Source: Orobanche coerulescens
Lineage: Eukaryota > Streptophyta > Magnoliopsida > Lamiales > Orobanchaceae
Length of the DNA: 64,000 bases
Reading direction: 5' to 3'
Assembly: GCA_033398695.1 (NCBI GenBank)
Contig: CM065802.1
Location: forward strand, 166,713,965-166,777,964
Part shown: one piece after another, positions 35,131 through 48,470 of the stretch
Position numbering within the stretch: the first letter of the stretch is position 1
Layout: every line of letters starts with the position of its first letter
The notes under the pieces: generated by a model
The model's database searches: none
Seen by the model: only the letters and a program-made list of their open reading frames with translations
Told to the model about the DNA's origin: nothing
Position numbers and translations under genes: made by a program

Positions 35131-37997
35131 ATACTTGATTCTTGTGCTAGTTCTCATATTTGTACCGTGAATCAGGATATGGAACAAAGTAGGAAGCTTG
35201 GAGCTGGAGAAGTTATGATCACAGTCGGAAGCGGGCATAGTGTCGAGGCGACCGACATAGGATCACTTCTTTTGGGTTTAGAATCCGGCTTTGTTTTGAC
35301 TTTAGAAGATGTACTTGTTTTGCCCAAGGGGCACAAAAACATTGTATCCATTCCGGTCATGGACCGAAAGGGCTTTTCATTTTTCATTGGTGATGGTTCC
35401 TCCAAAATTTATTTTAGAAATAAACTAGTGGGTACTGCTACATTGTTGAATGGATTGTATCATCTAAATCTCAGCAACAAAGTAGTTGTGAATACTATGA
35501 CTAGAAAACGTGGTAGGGATGAAACCAATCAAGTTTTGAAATGGCATCTTAGACTTGGTCATGTTGGTCAGACCAAGGTTTACAAGATGGAAAAAGATGG
35601 ACTTATGGGTCCATTGGGATCAGATCCCTTTCCTACTTGTGAATCTTGCCTTAAAGGCAAAATGACTAAGTCCCCCTTCACAGGGACTTTTGAAAGAGCC
35701 GCTGATAAACTGGGATTAATCCATACTGACGTTTGTGGTGCTTTGGAAGCAGCACGTGACGGATATCAATATTTCATTACGTTTACAGATGATCATTCTA
35801 GGTATGGTTATGTATACCTAATGAAACATAAATCCGAGGCTTTTGAGATATTCCAGGAATTCAAGGCCCTAGTCGAGAAACAAACTGGTAATCATATCAA
35901 AGAACTTTGGTCGGACCGAGGTGGCGAGTATATGAGTACGGAGTTTGACGAGTTCCTTAAGGAACATGGAATAGTTTCACAACTAACACCTTCAGTACCT
36001 CGGTTAAATGGTGTGTCAGAAAGAAGGAACCGGACCCTGTTGAACATGGTCCGTTCCATGCTGGGCTATACTGACTTGCCGATTTACCTGTGGGGGTATG
36101 CACTCCTGACTGCCGCGTATATCTTGAACAGATGTCCTTCCAAATCCGTTCCTAAAACTTCACATGAGATGTGGGAGGGAAGGAAACCAAGTCTTAATCA
36201 TATTAGGATTTGGGGATGTCCCGCTTATGTCAAGAAGACTAAGGTGGAAAAGTTGGAAGCTAGGTCTGCGAAGGGACGTTTCATTAGATTCCCGTCTGGG
36301 ACGATGGGATATCTATTCTACATGCCCGAAGATCGAAGGATCATTGTTTCTTTACAAGCACACTTCTTGGAAGATGAGTTCATTCAGGAAGGCGGAGCAG
36401 GTAGAAGTATTTCTTTAGAAGAATACAATGAAACTCCTCGGGAGACATCTGTGCAAGAAACTGGAACTGAACCTTCTGAAACACAAGTACAACCACCTCG
36501 TAGGTCTAGTAGGGTGTCTCATTTACCTGAGAGGTATGGGCTTGTGCACTTGGAGGAGCTGGGTCTCCATGAGGTTCCAAGTGATAGCCAAGAGACCGAC
36601 CCGACGACCTATGACCAAGCGATGGTGGATGTAGACTCCGCGAAATGGCGTGAAGCTATGGAAGCTGAGATAGACTCGATGCATGTCAATCAGGTCTGGA
36701 CTCTAGTAGACCGCCCCAAGGGCATAGTTCCTATTGGGAACAAGTGGATCTACAAGAGAAAGACTGATGGTGATGGCAAGGTTGACGCCTATAAGGCCAG
36801 GCTTGTGGCAAAGGGTTATACCCAGAAGGAAGGGATCGATTACCATGATACCTTCTCGCCCGTAGCCATGATCAAGTGTATTCGCATGATGCTTGCTATA
36901 GATGCCTACCACGATTATGAGATATGGCAAATGGACGTAAAGACGGCTTTCCTTAATGGATTCCTCGAGGAGGAAATCTATATGGAGCAGCCTAAAGGTT
37001 TTGTGTCCGAAGTCGATATTCAGAAAGTGTGCAAGCTTCAGTGTTCCATTTATGGACTGAAGCAAGCGTCGCGTAGTTGGAACTTTCGTTTTGACGAGGC
37101 AATCAAAGAGTTTGATTTCGTGCAAAATGAAGAGGAACATTGTGTATACAAGAGGGTTAGTGGGAGCAAGATCACATTCTTAGTACTATATGTAGATGAC
37201 ATTCTACTAATAGGAAATGATGTGGGAATACTCAGTTCTGTGAAAGCTTGGCTTTCGAGTAATTTCTCCATGAAAGACTTGGGAGAAGATACCTATATTC
37301 TTGGTATTCGACTCTACCGGGATAGAGCGAAGAGAACAATAGGTCTTTCCCAAGCCCTCTATATAGATAAAATCTTAAATCGATTTAAGATGGATGATTC
37401 TAAAAGAGGGTTCCTACTGATGCGACATGGAATAAAACTCACCTTGAAGATGTGTCCTCAAAGTGAGGAACAACGAAAGGAAATGAGTAATATACCACAT
37501 GCTTCGGCCGTGGGTAGCCTTATGTATGCTATGTTGTGTACAAGACCTGACATCGCGCATGCTGTAAGCGTAGTGAGTAGGTTTCAGGCAAACCCAGGTA
37601 GGGAACATTGGACTGCCGTAAAGAACGTTCTCAAGTACTTAAGAAGGACTAGAGATATGGTTCTGATGTATGGCGGTGGAGAATTGGATGTGGTGGGATT
37701 CACTGATTTGGACTTCCAATGACTGAAGGACGACTCGATGTCTACTTCTGGCTACCTATTTAATCTTAATGGAGGAGCAGTATCTTGGCGTAGCGCCAAG
37801 CAAAGTGCGACTGCTGATTCCACCTGTCAGGCTGAGTATCAAGCAGCCTCGGAGGCTTCCAAGGAAGGGTTCTGGATTAAGAAGTTTCTGGGAGAACTTC
37901 AAGTGATACCATGTCTTGAAATTTGCTGTTACCATCTTTGCGACAACGACGGAGTCAGCGCGAGGCCAGGCGAGGTTTCACAACAGCACCAAACATA
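35131..37997 (+). pseudogene. Copia 1 pol: protease, integrase, RT, start of RNase H
   Basis: An 851-codon open frame runs 35,167-37,722. Upstream of it the protease site reads ILDSCASSHIC, with Cys where Gly of D-S/T-G is expected. Then come the GAG-pre-integrase region (KWHLRLGHVGQ, CESCLKGKM, residues about 120-175), the integrase core with acidic residues in HTDVCG (about 186), SDRGGEY (about 250) and SERRNR (about 285), and RT with YVDDILLIGND at about 674. A TGA at 37,720-37,722 replaces a GGA of the sister copy and ends the frame; RNase H (QSATADSTCQAEYQA) follows to 37,997, where element 2 is inserted. Confidence 0.93.
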
Positions 37998-39983
37998 TGT
38001 TGGGATTCGGTGCCTAAAACGAAGGCCCAACGGAAGCGGTAAAACGAAAATTAATTCGATCCGAATCCCTACGAGGATCGATCGAGCTACGTATATACGA
38101 ATATATAAACGAAAAGCAAGAGTCGTAAGAAACTAACCCTCGAAGTCCGTTGATTAAATGGAAACCTTCTCTTGAGCTATTCCCCAAGCTTTAGTTGATC
38201 TCTACGTATCCGATCCGCTCCAAGCCCTTGAACGATCCAACGCCGAAAGCACCGCGTCTCTACTTGCCACGCGCCGGAAAAACGACCGGAATAACAACAC
38301 TTGATTAACCTCTAAAGGTTACGGCTAGAATCAAATGATGAAGCTTTTATTATTACACTCTAAGTGTATAATATATCTCTCAATAATTTTCTCTCAATTT
38401 TTCTCCAAGAAAAATGAAGAGGAAGTGAATGAAGAAGATGAAGATGAGTGTTAAACTCAAAGTCTATCTCTCTCTCTATATATTCTCACGTTGGAAAGGC
38501 TTGCACAAGGAATCAAAAGGTGCATATGAAATGAGATATCTTCTTCCCTTTATTCAACTCTCACTTCAATAATACAAATAATGCCACATTATTTTAAACC
38601 CCACAATGTCATGTTCTTTCATATAAAATGAAAGCAACAAGACAAGAGGAAAGTGAGTGGAAACATAAGGGGGGGCGGCTATTATGCAAAAACGGACGAG
38701 TTCGGTTCGTTTCGGACTCCCGTGAGTCCAAACAGATAAACTACGATTCCGTTCCGATGTATTTGTATCGATTAATTAATCCAATTAATTAAACATATCA
38801 AATACAAAATAACATAATTAATTTCTCCAAGAAATAATTATATTCATGAATTAAATTAATCACCCAGGGATATATTTAATCCATTAAGCCGTAAATCAAT
38901 TTATCCGATAAATCGATTTAAACATCCAATGTCCCAAATTTAGATATCCAATATCTAATATTCATAATGAGAGAATTAGCTTAATTCATTCCATCGTCAA
39001 TCCTAATGCGCGACTCGGTAGGTCCGTCTCAGTCAGCAATGGGAGGAACCAAAGAGTAGTAGCACCACCTAGCCAGCCTGGTGGCCTACACTGTACCCCG
39101 ACTGAGAACGAATGATTGGGATCATTCAAGAACCATTCTGTCATGAATACCAGTATACGTATAAACCCTTCTTTCAAATGTCCCGATCAAGTTATAGGGT
39201 CACGGTCAGTCAAACCCTATCTGTACTTGACGCTATGCATGCGTTAATGCAAATCGAGATCATCGAGCTGTCGTGTATCTAATACAACTAGCTCCAATGC
39301 TTTGGCCAAAGACTTATGATCTCATCTTCCAATAACCGCATAGGACATATAACCCGCTCACTAACGGGAGAAAGAATTCTATCTTGGTATTCGGTAGGAC
39401 TGCTACTTGCCCGTCAAGATGCACGTCGAGTTGACCCGCCTTAGGTTTACAGGTCGAACTACTCTAATGAAAATCTTGACGTCACAAGCACATCCCTACT
39501 AAATCCTCAAGTCTAAGGTTCACGAATACCTATCACAACCTTTCGATTCCGTCATCGATGTCCGAGTGAAATCCATGTGACGAATCGAGGTGAGTCGGTT
39601 CGAGTATACTAATCCAATTAGCATACCTATAACGTGTGCTCCCACTAACCATTAGTGTTCGATGTGCACTCTCCATGTCAAAGAACACGTCATACAAGTC
39701 TTCACATAAACTTAACGCCTACCAAGTTTCATCGACTTGCGAACGATTAAGTATTTGAGCTATAACCTTTCCAAAGGCCGACCCCCTTATCCAATAAGGA
39801 GTGGAACGTTTTGCTCTCAAATACACGGACTAGTTTCTATATGTTTATTTACGAGTTAGGAATGCGGTAACTACCGGTAAATAAAGAAACATTCATTGCC
39901 TTATATAAATGGTTTACATAATTACAAGTACAATGCCCTCACTCAACAACCTCCGAGTGGCATTCGAGGTCATACTCCTAACA
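37998..39983 (-). repeat. 3' LTR of Copia element 2 (1,986 bp)
   Basis: From TGTTGGGATTCGG to ACTCCTAACA on the plus strand; it pairs with 45,595-47,580. It reads CGGTAACTACCGG near 39,865 where the partner reads CAGTAACTACCAG near 47,461. Confidence 0.95.
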
Positions 39984-39996
39984 ATCTCCCACTTGC
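39984..39996 (-). other. Polypurine tract of Copia element 2
   Basis: The minus strand reads CAAGTGGGAGAT adjacent to the 3' LTR, identical in core to element 1. Confidence 0.85.
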
Positions 39997-40071
39997 ACTC
40001 AATGCCACACACTATGGTATCTAATACCCATGTTCTCCGGATGACGCTCCAAGCTAGTCCGAGAAAGTGGC

Positions 40072-42990
40072 TTAGTCGATGGATCGGCGACGTTGTCGGC
40101 CGAGTCTACTCTGTGCAAAGACAATGTATCCCTTGCGAACAAATTCTCTTACGAGATGATACTTCCTCTCAATATGTTTGGTCTTGTTGTGAAACCTCGG
40201 CTCCTTGGCTGCGCTTCTGACTCGTCGTTGTCGCAAAGACAAATGAACAGCAAACTCGGCACATGGTATCATTTGAAGTTCTCCCAGAAACTTCTTAATC
40301 CAGAACCCTTCCTTGGAAGCCTCCGGGGCTGCTTGATACTCAGCCTGACAGGTGGAATCAGCAGTCGCGCTTTGTTTGGCACTACGCCAAGATACTGCTC
40401 CTCCATTAAGAGTAAATATGTAGCCATAAGTGGACATCGAGTCGTCCTTCAGTCCTTGGAAGTCCGAATAAATGAATCCCACCACATCCAAATCTCCACC
40501 GCCATACATAAGAACCATATCTCTCGTTCTTCTCAAGTACTTGAGAACGTTCTTTACAGCAGTCCAATGTTCCCTACCTGGGTTTGCCTGAAACCTACTC
40601 ACCACGCTTACAGCATGCGCGATGTCAGGTCTTGTACACAACATAGCATACATAAGGCTACCCACGACCGAAGCATATGGTATATTACTCATTTCCTTGC
40701 GTTGTTCCTCACTTTGAGGACACATCTTCAAGGTGAGTTTTATTCCATGTTGCATCGGTAGGAACCCTCTTTTAGAATCATCCATCTTAAATCGCTTTAA
40801 GATCTTATCTATATAGAGGGCTTGGGAAAGGCCTATTGTTCTCTTCGGTCTATCCCGGTAGAGCCGAATACCAAGAATATAGGTTGCTTCTCCCAAGTCT
40901 TTCATGGAGAAATTACTCGAAAGCCAAGCTTTCACAGGTCGAGCATTCCCACATCATTTCCTATTAGTAGAATGTCATCTACATATAGTACTAAGAATGC
41001 GATCTTGCTCCCACTAACCTTCTTGTATACACAAGGTTCCTCTTCATTTTGCACGAAGTCAAACTCTTTGACCGCCTCGTCAAAACGAAGGTTCCAACTA
41101 CGCGACGCTTGCTTCAGTCCATAAATGGAACGCTGAAGCTTGCACACTTTCTGAATATCGACTTCGGACACAAAGTCTTTAGGCTGCTCCATATAGATTT
41201 CCTCCTCTAGGAATCCATTAAGGAAATCCGTCTTTACGTCCATTTGCCATATCTCATAATCGTGGTAGGCAGCTATAGCAAGCATCATGCGAATAGACTT
41301 GATCATGGCTACGGGCGAAAAGGTATCGTGGTAATCGATCCCTTCCTTTTGGGTAAAACCCTTTGCCACAAGCCTGGCCTTATAGGCGTCAACCTTGTCA
41401 TCACCATCAGTCTTTCTCTTGTAGATCCACTTGTTCCCAATGGGCACTATGCCCTTGGGGCGGTCTACTAGAGTCCAGACCTGATTTACATGCATCGAGT
41501 CTATCTCAGCTTCCATAGCTTCACGCCATTTCGCGGAGTCTACATCCACCATCGCTTGGTCATAGGTCGTCGGGTCGGTCTCTTGGCTATCACTTGGAAC
41601 CTCATGGAGACCCAGCTCCTCCAAGTGCACAAGCCCATACCTCTCAGGTAAATGAGACACCCTACTAGACCTACGAGGTGGTTGTACTTGTGTTTCAGAA
41701 AGTTCGGTTCCAGTTTCTTGCACAGGTGTCTCTCGAGGAGTTTCATTGTATTCTTCTAAAGAAATACTTCTACCTGCTCCGCCTTCCTGAATGAACTCAT
41801 CTTCCAGGAAGTGTGCTTGTAAAGCAACAATGATCCTTCGATCTTCGGGCATGTAGAATAGATATCCCATCATCCTGCACGGAATCCAATGAAACGTCCC
41901 TTCGCAGACCTAGCTTCCAACTTTTCCACCTTAGTCTTCTTGACATAAGCGGGACATCCCCAAATCCTAATATGATTAAGACTTGGTTTCCTTCCTTCCC
42001 ACATCTCATGTGGAGTTTTAGGAGCGGATTTGGAAGGACATCTGTTCAAGATATACACGGCAGTCAGGAGTGCATACCCCCACAGGTAAATCGGCAAGTC
42101 AGTATAGCCTAGCATGGAACGGACCATGTTCAACAAGGTCCGGTTCCTTCTTTCTGACACACCATTTAACTGAGGAGTACCTGGAGGTGTTAGTTGTGAA
42201 ACTATTCCATGTTCCTTAAGGAACTCGTCAAACTCCGTACTCATATACTCGCCACCTCGGTCCGACCGAAGTGCTTTGATATGATTACCAGTTTGTTTCT
42301 CGACTAGGGCCTTGAATTCCTGGAATTTCTCAAAGGCCTCGGATTTATGTTTCATTAGGTATACATAACCATACCTAGTATGATCATTTGTAAACGTAAT
42401 GAAATATTGATATCCGTCACGTGCTGCTTCCAAAGCACCACAAACGTCAGTATTGATTAATCCTAGTTTATCAGCGGCTCTTTCAAAAGTCCCTGTGAAG
42501 GGGGACTTGTTCATTTTGCCTTTAAGGCAAGATTCACAAGTAAGAAAGGGATCCGATCCCAATGGACCCATAAGTCCATCTTTTTCCATCTTGTAAACCT
42601 TGGTCTGACCAACATGACCAAGTCTAAGATGCCATTTCAAAACTTGGTTGGTTTCATCCCTACCACGTTTTCTAGTCATAGTATTCACAACTACTTTGTT
42701 CTTTGAGATTTAGATGATACAATCCATTCAACAATGTAGCGGTACCCACTAGTTTATTTCTAAAATAAATTTTGCAGAACCATCACCAATGAAAAATGAA
42801 AAGCCTTTTCGGTCCATGACCGGAATGGATACAATGTTTTGTGCCCCTTGGGCAAAACAAGTACATCTTCTAAAGTCAAAACAAAGCCGGATTCTAAACC
42901 CAAAAGAAGTGATCCTATGTCGGCCGCCTCGACACTATGCCCGCTTCCGACCGTGATCATAACTTCTCCGGCTCAAGCTTCCTACTTTGT
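40072..42990 (-). pseudogene. Copia 2 pol: protease end, integrase, RT, RNase H
   Basis: Four overlapping open segments in element order: 42,960-42,760, 42,688-41,870 (GAG-pre-integrase and integrase; HTDVCG appears as NTDVCG, SDRGGEYMS and SERRNR kept), 41,873-40,932 (C-terminal integrase, RT with YVDDILLIGND) and 40,935-40,072 (RT end and RNase H with QSATADSTCQAEYQA). Segments overlap by only a few bases, so few indels separate this from one frame of Copia length. The protease motif region near 43,000-43,045 carries an extra C. Enzymatic roles are as in element 1. Confidence 0.92.
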
Positions 42991-43023
42991 TCCAGATCCC
43001 GATTCACGGTACAAATATGAGAA

Positions 43024-43974
43024 CTAGCACCGAGAATCCAAGATTATCAGAAGTAGAAAATACAGAGCGAACAATTTGTTTCCAAAACTAAAAGTTACAG
43101 ACGAAGTGCCATGAAGAATCGGACAGTCTCTAGCCCAGTGGCCCAGCTCACCGCACTTGAGACAAGCATCCTTCTTCTTCTTGTTCTTTGGAACCATCGG
43201 GGCCTTGCCCTTACCCTTAAGGTCCTTAACTTGTGGTCCAGTCCGCTTCTTGGTCTTTTTCTTCTTATTCTTAGACTTCCGAAGTCCAGAAGAAATCACA
43301 AGTGCAGACTCCTTCATCCGCGGAGTCTTCATCTGAGACTGAGCGGTCACTAGTTTGTTCATTAGCCCAGCTAAGTTACATGCAATTTCGTTGCAGTTGA
43401 AGTTCATAACAAACTGTGAGAAGGAATCAGGGAGAGACTGTAGGATAAGGTCAGTTTGGAGAGAAGCATCCATTTTAAAATCAAGAGCCTCCAATCTCTC
43501 GATCATGGATATCATTTTGAGGACGTGTTCCCCAACCTTCTCACCTTCCTTCATCCTAGCACCGAACAGTTGCTTGGATATCTCATATCTAGCAGTTCTG
43601 CTGTGCTCACCATAAAGCTCGGTTAAGTGAGATAGAATCTGCCTAGCAGAAGTCATTTTCTCATGAGCTCTCTGAAGCTCATTAGACATGGAAGCCATCA
43701 TATAAGCACGGACTTTCACGTCATCCTTAACCCACTTTTCGTGGTTTTCAATCTCTTCCTGATTGGCTCGGGTCCGCACAGGAGGCGCCGGAATGTCCGT
43801 CTCCAAGACGTATCCCAGTGCCTCTATACTGAGGACAATCATCAGATTGCGGAGCCAATCCACAAAGTTAGGTCCCATTAAGGTGTTCTTTTCGAGTAGA
43901 ATTGCGAGTGGATTCATTGTCATATTGAGATTTGTCTGCATTAAGTATAACAGATTAATTAGTGACTCATTCAA
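43024..43974 (-). CDS. Copia 2 gag, intact 316 codons
   Basis: One open frame starts MNESLINLLYLMQTNLNMTM; the internal Met at MQTNLNM matches the start used for element 1, so the first 11 residues may be untranslated. It has a UBN2 gag domain in the first 220 residues, a Lys-rich linker (KSKNKKKKTKKRTGPQVKD) and a complete zinc knuckle CLKCGELGHWARDC near residue 278. Gag assembles the cytoplasmic particle and binds RNA. The frame leaves the normal gag-protease path just after the knuckle (CX...), because of an inserted C near 43,030 relative to element 1. It is the best preserved gag in the window. Confidence 0.9.
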   Translation of the reverse strand: MNESLINLLYLMQTNLNMTMNPLAILLEKNTLMGPNFVDWLRNLMIVLSIEALGYVLETDIPAPPVRTRANQEEIENHEKWVKDDVKVRAYMMASMSNELQRAHEKMTSARQILSHLTELYGEHSRTARYEISKQLFGARMKEGEKVGEHVLKMISMIERLEALDFKMDASLQTDLILQSLPDSFSQFVMNFNCNEIACNLAGLMNKLVTAQSQMKTPRMKESALVISSGLRKSKNKKKKTKKRTGPQVKDLKGKGKAPMVPKNKKKKDACLKCGELGHWARDCPILHGTSSVTFSFGNKLFALYFLLLIILDSRC

Positions 43975-45129
43975 TTATGTTCTGAGTATAGAATTTAAGG
44001 TCTTTTCTATTCTTGTTACCCAGCTCCCACTATTTTTATCGGAATAACACACTCCCATGTGATATCCGGAAGTATCGTCGCTCTACTTCATAGTGGTGAT
44101 CGAGTTCTTTATAAATCTTAATAGAGGGCAACCGAACAGGTTTCTAGTCTATTAATTTTCATAAAGTGGTGTCCAACACCAACCCATCTAATGGATGATT
44201 CGATCTTCTTTTTCCCCTTGTTCACTCCCCTCAACCTATACGGTTTCTATGGTTCGTGAACAAGTTAAGTTTATACCATCGACGCAAATCAGTTTCACAA
44301 TTGAATCTTATCCGGCAACCTATCGTGTTTCTAGGGATAAAATTTGTCGCAACGAAAGGCATCCAATGCGCTCCGGTAATTTATCCGTCCTCCCCGAACG
44401 ACTACCCCGATAACTCGGAAGCATAGCACATCCGGTTTGGATTTCAATTTCCCGAAAACTCGATGGAGGAAAGGAAAACCTTGAAACCTTATAAACTTAA
44501 TTATTTATTGTGGGAGAATTTTCGCGATCAACGTTACACTTTGCACATTAATCATATTAGCGCGTTTGTGGTATTCATACAATATGAAAAAACCATTCAC
44601 AACCTAGTTGCTACCAACATGTGGTTCATGGACCGTTCCTAGAAAACAAAAACTCCGTAATCTAATTACAAGTCTTCGTCTTGAATCTTCGTCTTCGCGA
44701 AATGGATCTTCCTCCGGTCTTCGTCATTACATATAAATTTTACATTGAAAATTGCATCCTAGATACAAATATTTCTAGTAAAATAAATAGGCTCAAAACG
44801 GCCTTTACAACCCAATCGAATAAAACGAACGATTCAAAAACTAAGTCCACGAACCACATCCCCATTGAAAAGCATTCATTCAATAAATACTAAATAAATG
44901 GAAAGCGTAGAGATACATTGATCCAATCAACAATACGAATCGATCCAATCGATTCACACAATCGGTAATATAATAACGTTCAAAATAATTGATACGACCA
45001 TAAATATTCCAATTAATCAAATTTCCCTTATAAAATGAAATACCATAAATCATTTTAATCATATTAAATCCAATTTAACATGCGGGAGATTAATTTTTAA
45101 GAATACACGAAAAAATCGAGCCGGGGCGA

Positions 45130-45310
45130 AAATGGCCTGCCATGGCCGAGTCACTGCCGTGACCTTCGGCCCGGCTGGCATGGCGAGACACGATCGGCGG
45201 CTCCGGCCAGGCACGGCCCGTGTCTCGACACGGTCGGGTCTGCTGGCGATGGCTGGGATCGCCGACACGGCCCGTGTCACTGACACGGCCGAGTCACCTG
45301 GCGACTTCAC
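45130..45310 (-). repeat. GC-rich palindrome cluster in the Copia 2 leader
   Basis: CACGGCCCGTGTC, GACACGGTCGGGTC and GACACGGCCGAGTCACC-type blocks, inverted relative to element 1. Flanking leader sequence is AT-rich, so the cluster stands out in composition. Confidence 0.7.
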
Positions 45311-45580
45311 GCGCCCTTTGTCGGAAAAGTCGACCGACGACGATTCGGAGCTCGATTTTCGACCGGATATCCAATATCAATATTTTTCAACATTCATATC
45401 TTCAATATAAATCATATTTCCAAGAAATTAAGATTTATATCTAGACATAAACTTACGAAAAATATAACTACAACGAACGTAAAAATATATACCACGATTA
45501 TGACTAAAATGATTCCAAATCATTCACCATCTAATCAAGCATTCCAAATGCCAATATCGTATATACGATCGCAAGACCTA

Positions 45581-45593
45581 CGCTCCGATACCA
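45581..45593 (-). other. Primer binding site of Copia element 2
   Basis: The minus strand reads TGGTATCGGAGCG one base inside the 5' LTR, identical to element 1. Confidence 0.92.
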
Positions 45594-45594
45594 C

Positions 45595-47580
45595 TGTTGG
45601 GATTCGGTGCCTAAAACGATGGCCCAGCGGAAGCGGTAAAACGAAAATTAATTCGATCCGAATCCCTACGAGGATCGATCGAGCTACGTATATACGAATA
45701 TATAAACGAAAAGCAAGAGTCGTAAGAAACTAACCCTCGAAGTCCGTTGATTAAATGGAAACCTTCTCTTGAGCTATTCCCCAAGCTTTAGTTGATCTCT
45801 ACGTATCCGATCCGCTCCAAGCCCTTGAACGATCCAACGCCGAAAGCACCGCGTCTCTACTTGCCACGCGCCGGAAAAACGACCGGAATAACAACACTTG
45901 ATTAACCTCTAAAGGTTACGTCTAGAATCAAATGATGAAGCTTTTATTATTACACTCTAAGTGTATAATATATCTCTCAATAATTTTCTCTCAATTTTTC
46001 TCCAAGAAAAATGAAGAGGAAGTGAATGAAGAAGATGAAGATGAGTGTTAAACTCAAAGTCTATCTCTCTCTCTATATATTCTCACGTTGGAAAGGCTTG
46101 CACAAGGAATCAAAAGGTGCATATGAAATGAGATATCTTCTTCCCTTTATTCAACTCTCACTTCAATAATACAAATAATGCCACATTATTTTAAACCCCA
46201 CAATGTCATGTTCTTTCATATAAAATGAAAGCAACAAGACAAGAGGAAAGTGAGTGGAAACATAAGGGGGGGCGGCTATTATGCAAAAACGGACGAGTTC
46301 GGTTCGTTTCGGACTCCCGTGAGTCCAAACAGATAAACTACGATTCCATTCCGATGTATTTGTATCGATTAATTAATCCAATTAATTAAACATGTCAAAT
46401 ACAAAATAACATAATTAATTTCTCCAAGAAATAATTATATTCATGAATTAAATTAATCACCCAGAGATATATTTAATCCATTAAGCCGTAAATCAATTTA
46501 CCCGATAAATCGATTTAAACATCCAATGTCCCAAATTTAGATATCCAATATCTAATATTCATAATGAGAGAATTAGCTTAATTCATTCCGTCTTCAATCC
46601 TAATGCGCGACTCGGTAGGTCCGTCTCAGTCAGCAATGGGAGGAACCAAAGAGTAGTAGCACCACCTAGCCAGCCCGGTGGCCTACACTGTACCCCGACT
46701 GAGAACGAATGATTGGGATCATTCAAGAACCATTCTGTCATGAATACCAGTATACGTATAAACCCTTCTTTCAAATGTCCCGATCAAGTTATAGGGTCAC
46801 GGTCAGTCAAACCCTATCTGTACTTGACGCTATGCATGCGTTAATGCAAATCGAGATCATCGAGCTGTCGTGTATCTAATACAACTAGCTCCAATGCTTT
46901 GGCCAAAGACTTATGATCTCATCTGCCAATAACGGCATTGGACATATAACCCGCTCACTAACGGGAGAAAGAATTCTATCTTGGTATTCAGTAGGACCTG
47001 CTACTTGCCCGTCAAGATGCACGTCGAGGTTGACCCCGCCTTAGGTTTACAGGTCGAACTACTCTAATGAAAATCTTGACGTCACAAGCACATCCCTACT
47101 AAATCCTCAAGTCTAAGGTTCACGAATACCTATCACAACCTTTCGATTCCGTCATTGATGTCCCGAGTGAAATCCATGTGACGAATCGAGGGTGAGTCGG
47201 TTGAGTATACTAATCCAATTAGCATACCTATAACGTGTGCTCCCACTAACCATTAGTGTTCGAGGCACTCTCCATGTCAAAGAACACGTCATACAAGTCT
47301 TCACATAAACTTAACGCCTACCAAGTTTCATCGACTTGCGAACGATTAAGTATTTGAGCTATAACCTTTCCAATTGACCCCTTATCCAATAAGGAGTGGA
47401 ACGTTTTGCTCTCAAATACACGGACTAGTTTCTATATGTTTATTTACGAGTTAGGAATGCCAGTAACTACCAGTAAATAAAGAAACATTCATTTGCCTTA
47501 TATAAATGGTTTACATAATTACAAGTACAATGCCCTCACTCAACAACCTCTGAGTGGCATTCGAGGGCATACTCCTAACA
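45595..47580 (-). repeat. 5' LTR of Copia element 2 (1,986 bp)
   Basis: The partner of 37,998-39,983. It starts TGTTGGGATTCGG and ends CTCCTAACA followed by ACATA. It retains CAG triplets that read CGG in the other copy. Confidence 0.95.
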
Positions 47581-47585
47581 ACATA

Positions 47586-47758
47586 TTGAGAGGAAGTATC
47601 ATCTCGTAAGAGAATTTGTTCGCAAGGGATACATTGTGCTGCACAGAGTAGACTCGGCCGACAACGTCGCCGATCCACTAACCAAGCCACTTTCTCAGAC
47701 TAGATTGGAGCGTCATCTAGAGAACATGGGTATTAAATACCATAGTGTGTGGCATTGA
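47586..47758 (+). pseudogene. Copia 1 pol C-terminal end beyond the nested element
   Basis: After the ACATA duplication the RNase H C-terminus resumes: ERKYHLVREFVRKGY, then SADNVADPLTKPLSQTRLER, then SVWH and TGA at 47,756-47,758. The text continues exactly from 37,997 and proves the split. Confidence 0.92.
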
Positions 47759-47773
47759 GTTCAAGTGGGAGAT
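47759..47773 (+). other. Polypurine tract of Copia element 1
   Basis: AAGTGGGAGAT lies directly before the 3' LTR start at 47,774. The same tract is found inverted at 39,984-39,996 in element 2. Confidence 0.85.
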
Positions 47774-47842
47774 TGTTAGGAGTATGCCCTCGAATGCCAC
47801 TCAGAGGTTGTTGAGTGAGGGCATTGTACTTGAAATAATGTA
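47774..47842 (+). repeat. 3' LTR of Copia 1, left remnant
   Basis: The first 69 bp of the LTR (TGTTAGGAGTATGCCCTCG...), cut by the chromovirus LTR at 47,843. Confidence 0.9.
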
Positions 47843-48470
47843 TGTAATACCCGTAATTTCGATTTCTGGTAATTTTCTTTTTCGGCGTATGTCCGTTTTG
47901 ACGACTCTCTCATGACCATTTCGTCATTTCGAGAATGATTAATTCTGCACTTTTTGTCATCCGAGTTCGTTTCGGTATCGTTTTGCTGAGTTCCGAGCTT
48001 TTTAGACGCTTTTCCGCACTTGAGTTCGATTCTTGCGAATCTCGTCCGAAACTGTTGTTTCGAGTTTCTCGTAAGTTCATTTAATGTTATTATTCTTGTT
48101 GCAAGATTTGGTTTGGTGTTTCGATCGCGTATCGTGATTTTCGGACGTTTTGGGCCATTTTCGTAATTTCCTAAAGTTTTGGGTAATTACTTCCGTTGTC
48201 GGATTCCGAGCCTTCGGGTGGTCGGAATTGTGTGTTCTCTTAGCTCTTAGATTCGTCTTTGCGAGTACGTCGTAACCGTATCATCGATTCGTATTCAGGT
48301 TCGGGTTTCGGGGTCGTTCGGGCCGTCGGAGTTGGCCCCGGCCGACATGGCCGGGCAATCTGGGCCCAGGCCGGTACTGGCCGAGTCACGGCCGGTAGTG
48401 ATCGGCAGCTTCTGGCCGAGTCACGGCCGGTAGTGCTCGCGGCTCCGGCCGGCGAGCCGTCTGCCGTAGG

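Larger units (their letters stand above)
37998..47580 (-). mobile_element. Ty1/Copia element 2 (minus strand), complete, TSD ACATA
   Basis: Both LTRs are 1,986 bp (37,998-39,983 and 45,595-47,580), with ACATA at 37,993-37,997 and 47,581-47,585. It belongs to the same family as element 1 and is inserted in that element's RNase H. Primer site, leader, gag, pol and polypurine tract are all present. Equal LTR lengths and close visual similarity suggest recent insertion. Apparent indels between LTRs mostly involve G/C runs and CAG/CGG differences. Confidence 0.95.

Noticed and set aside
40093..40761. 222-codon plus-strand reading frame
   Set aside because: It is antisense to the RT/RNase H of Copia element 2, with no recognisable domain.
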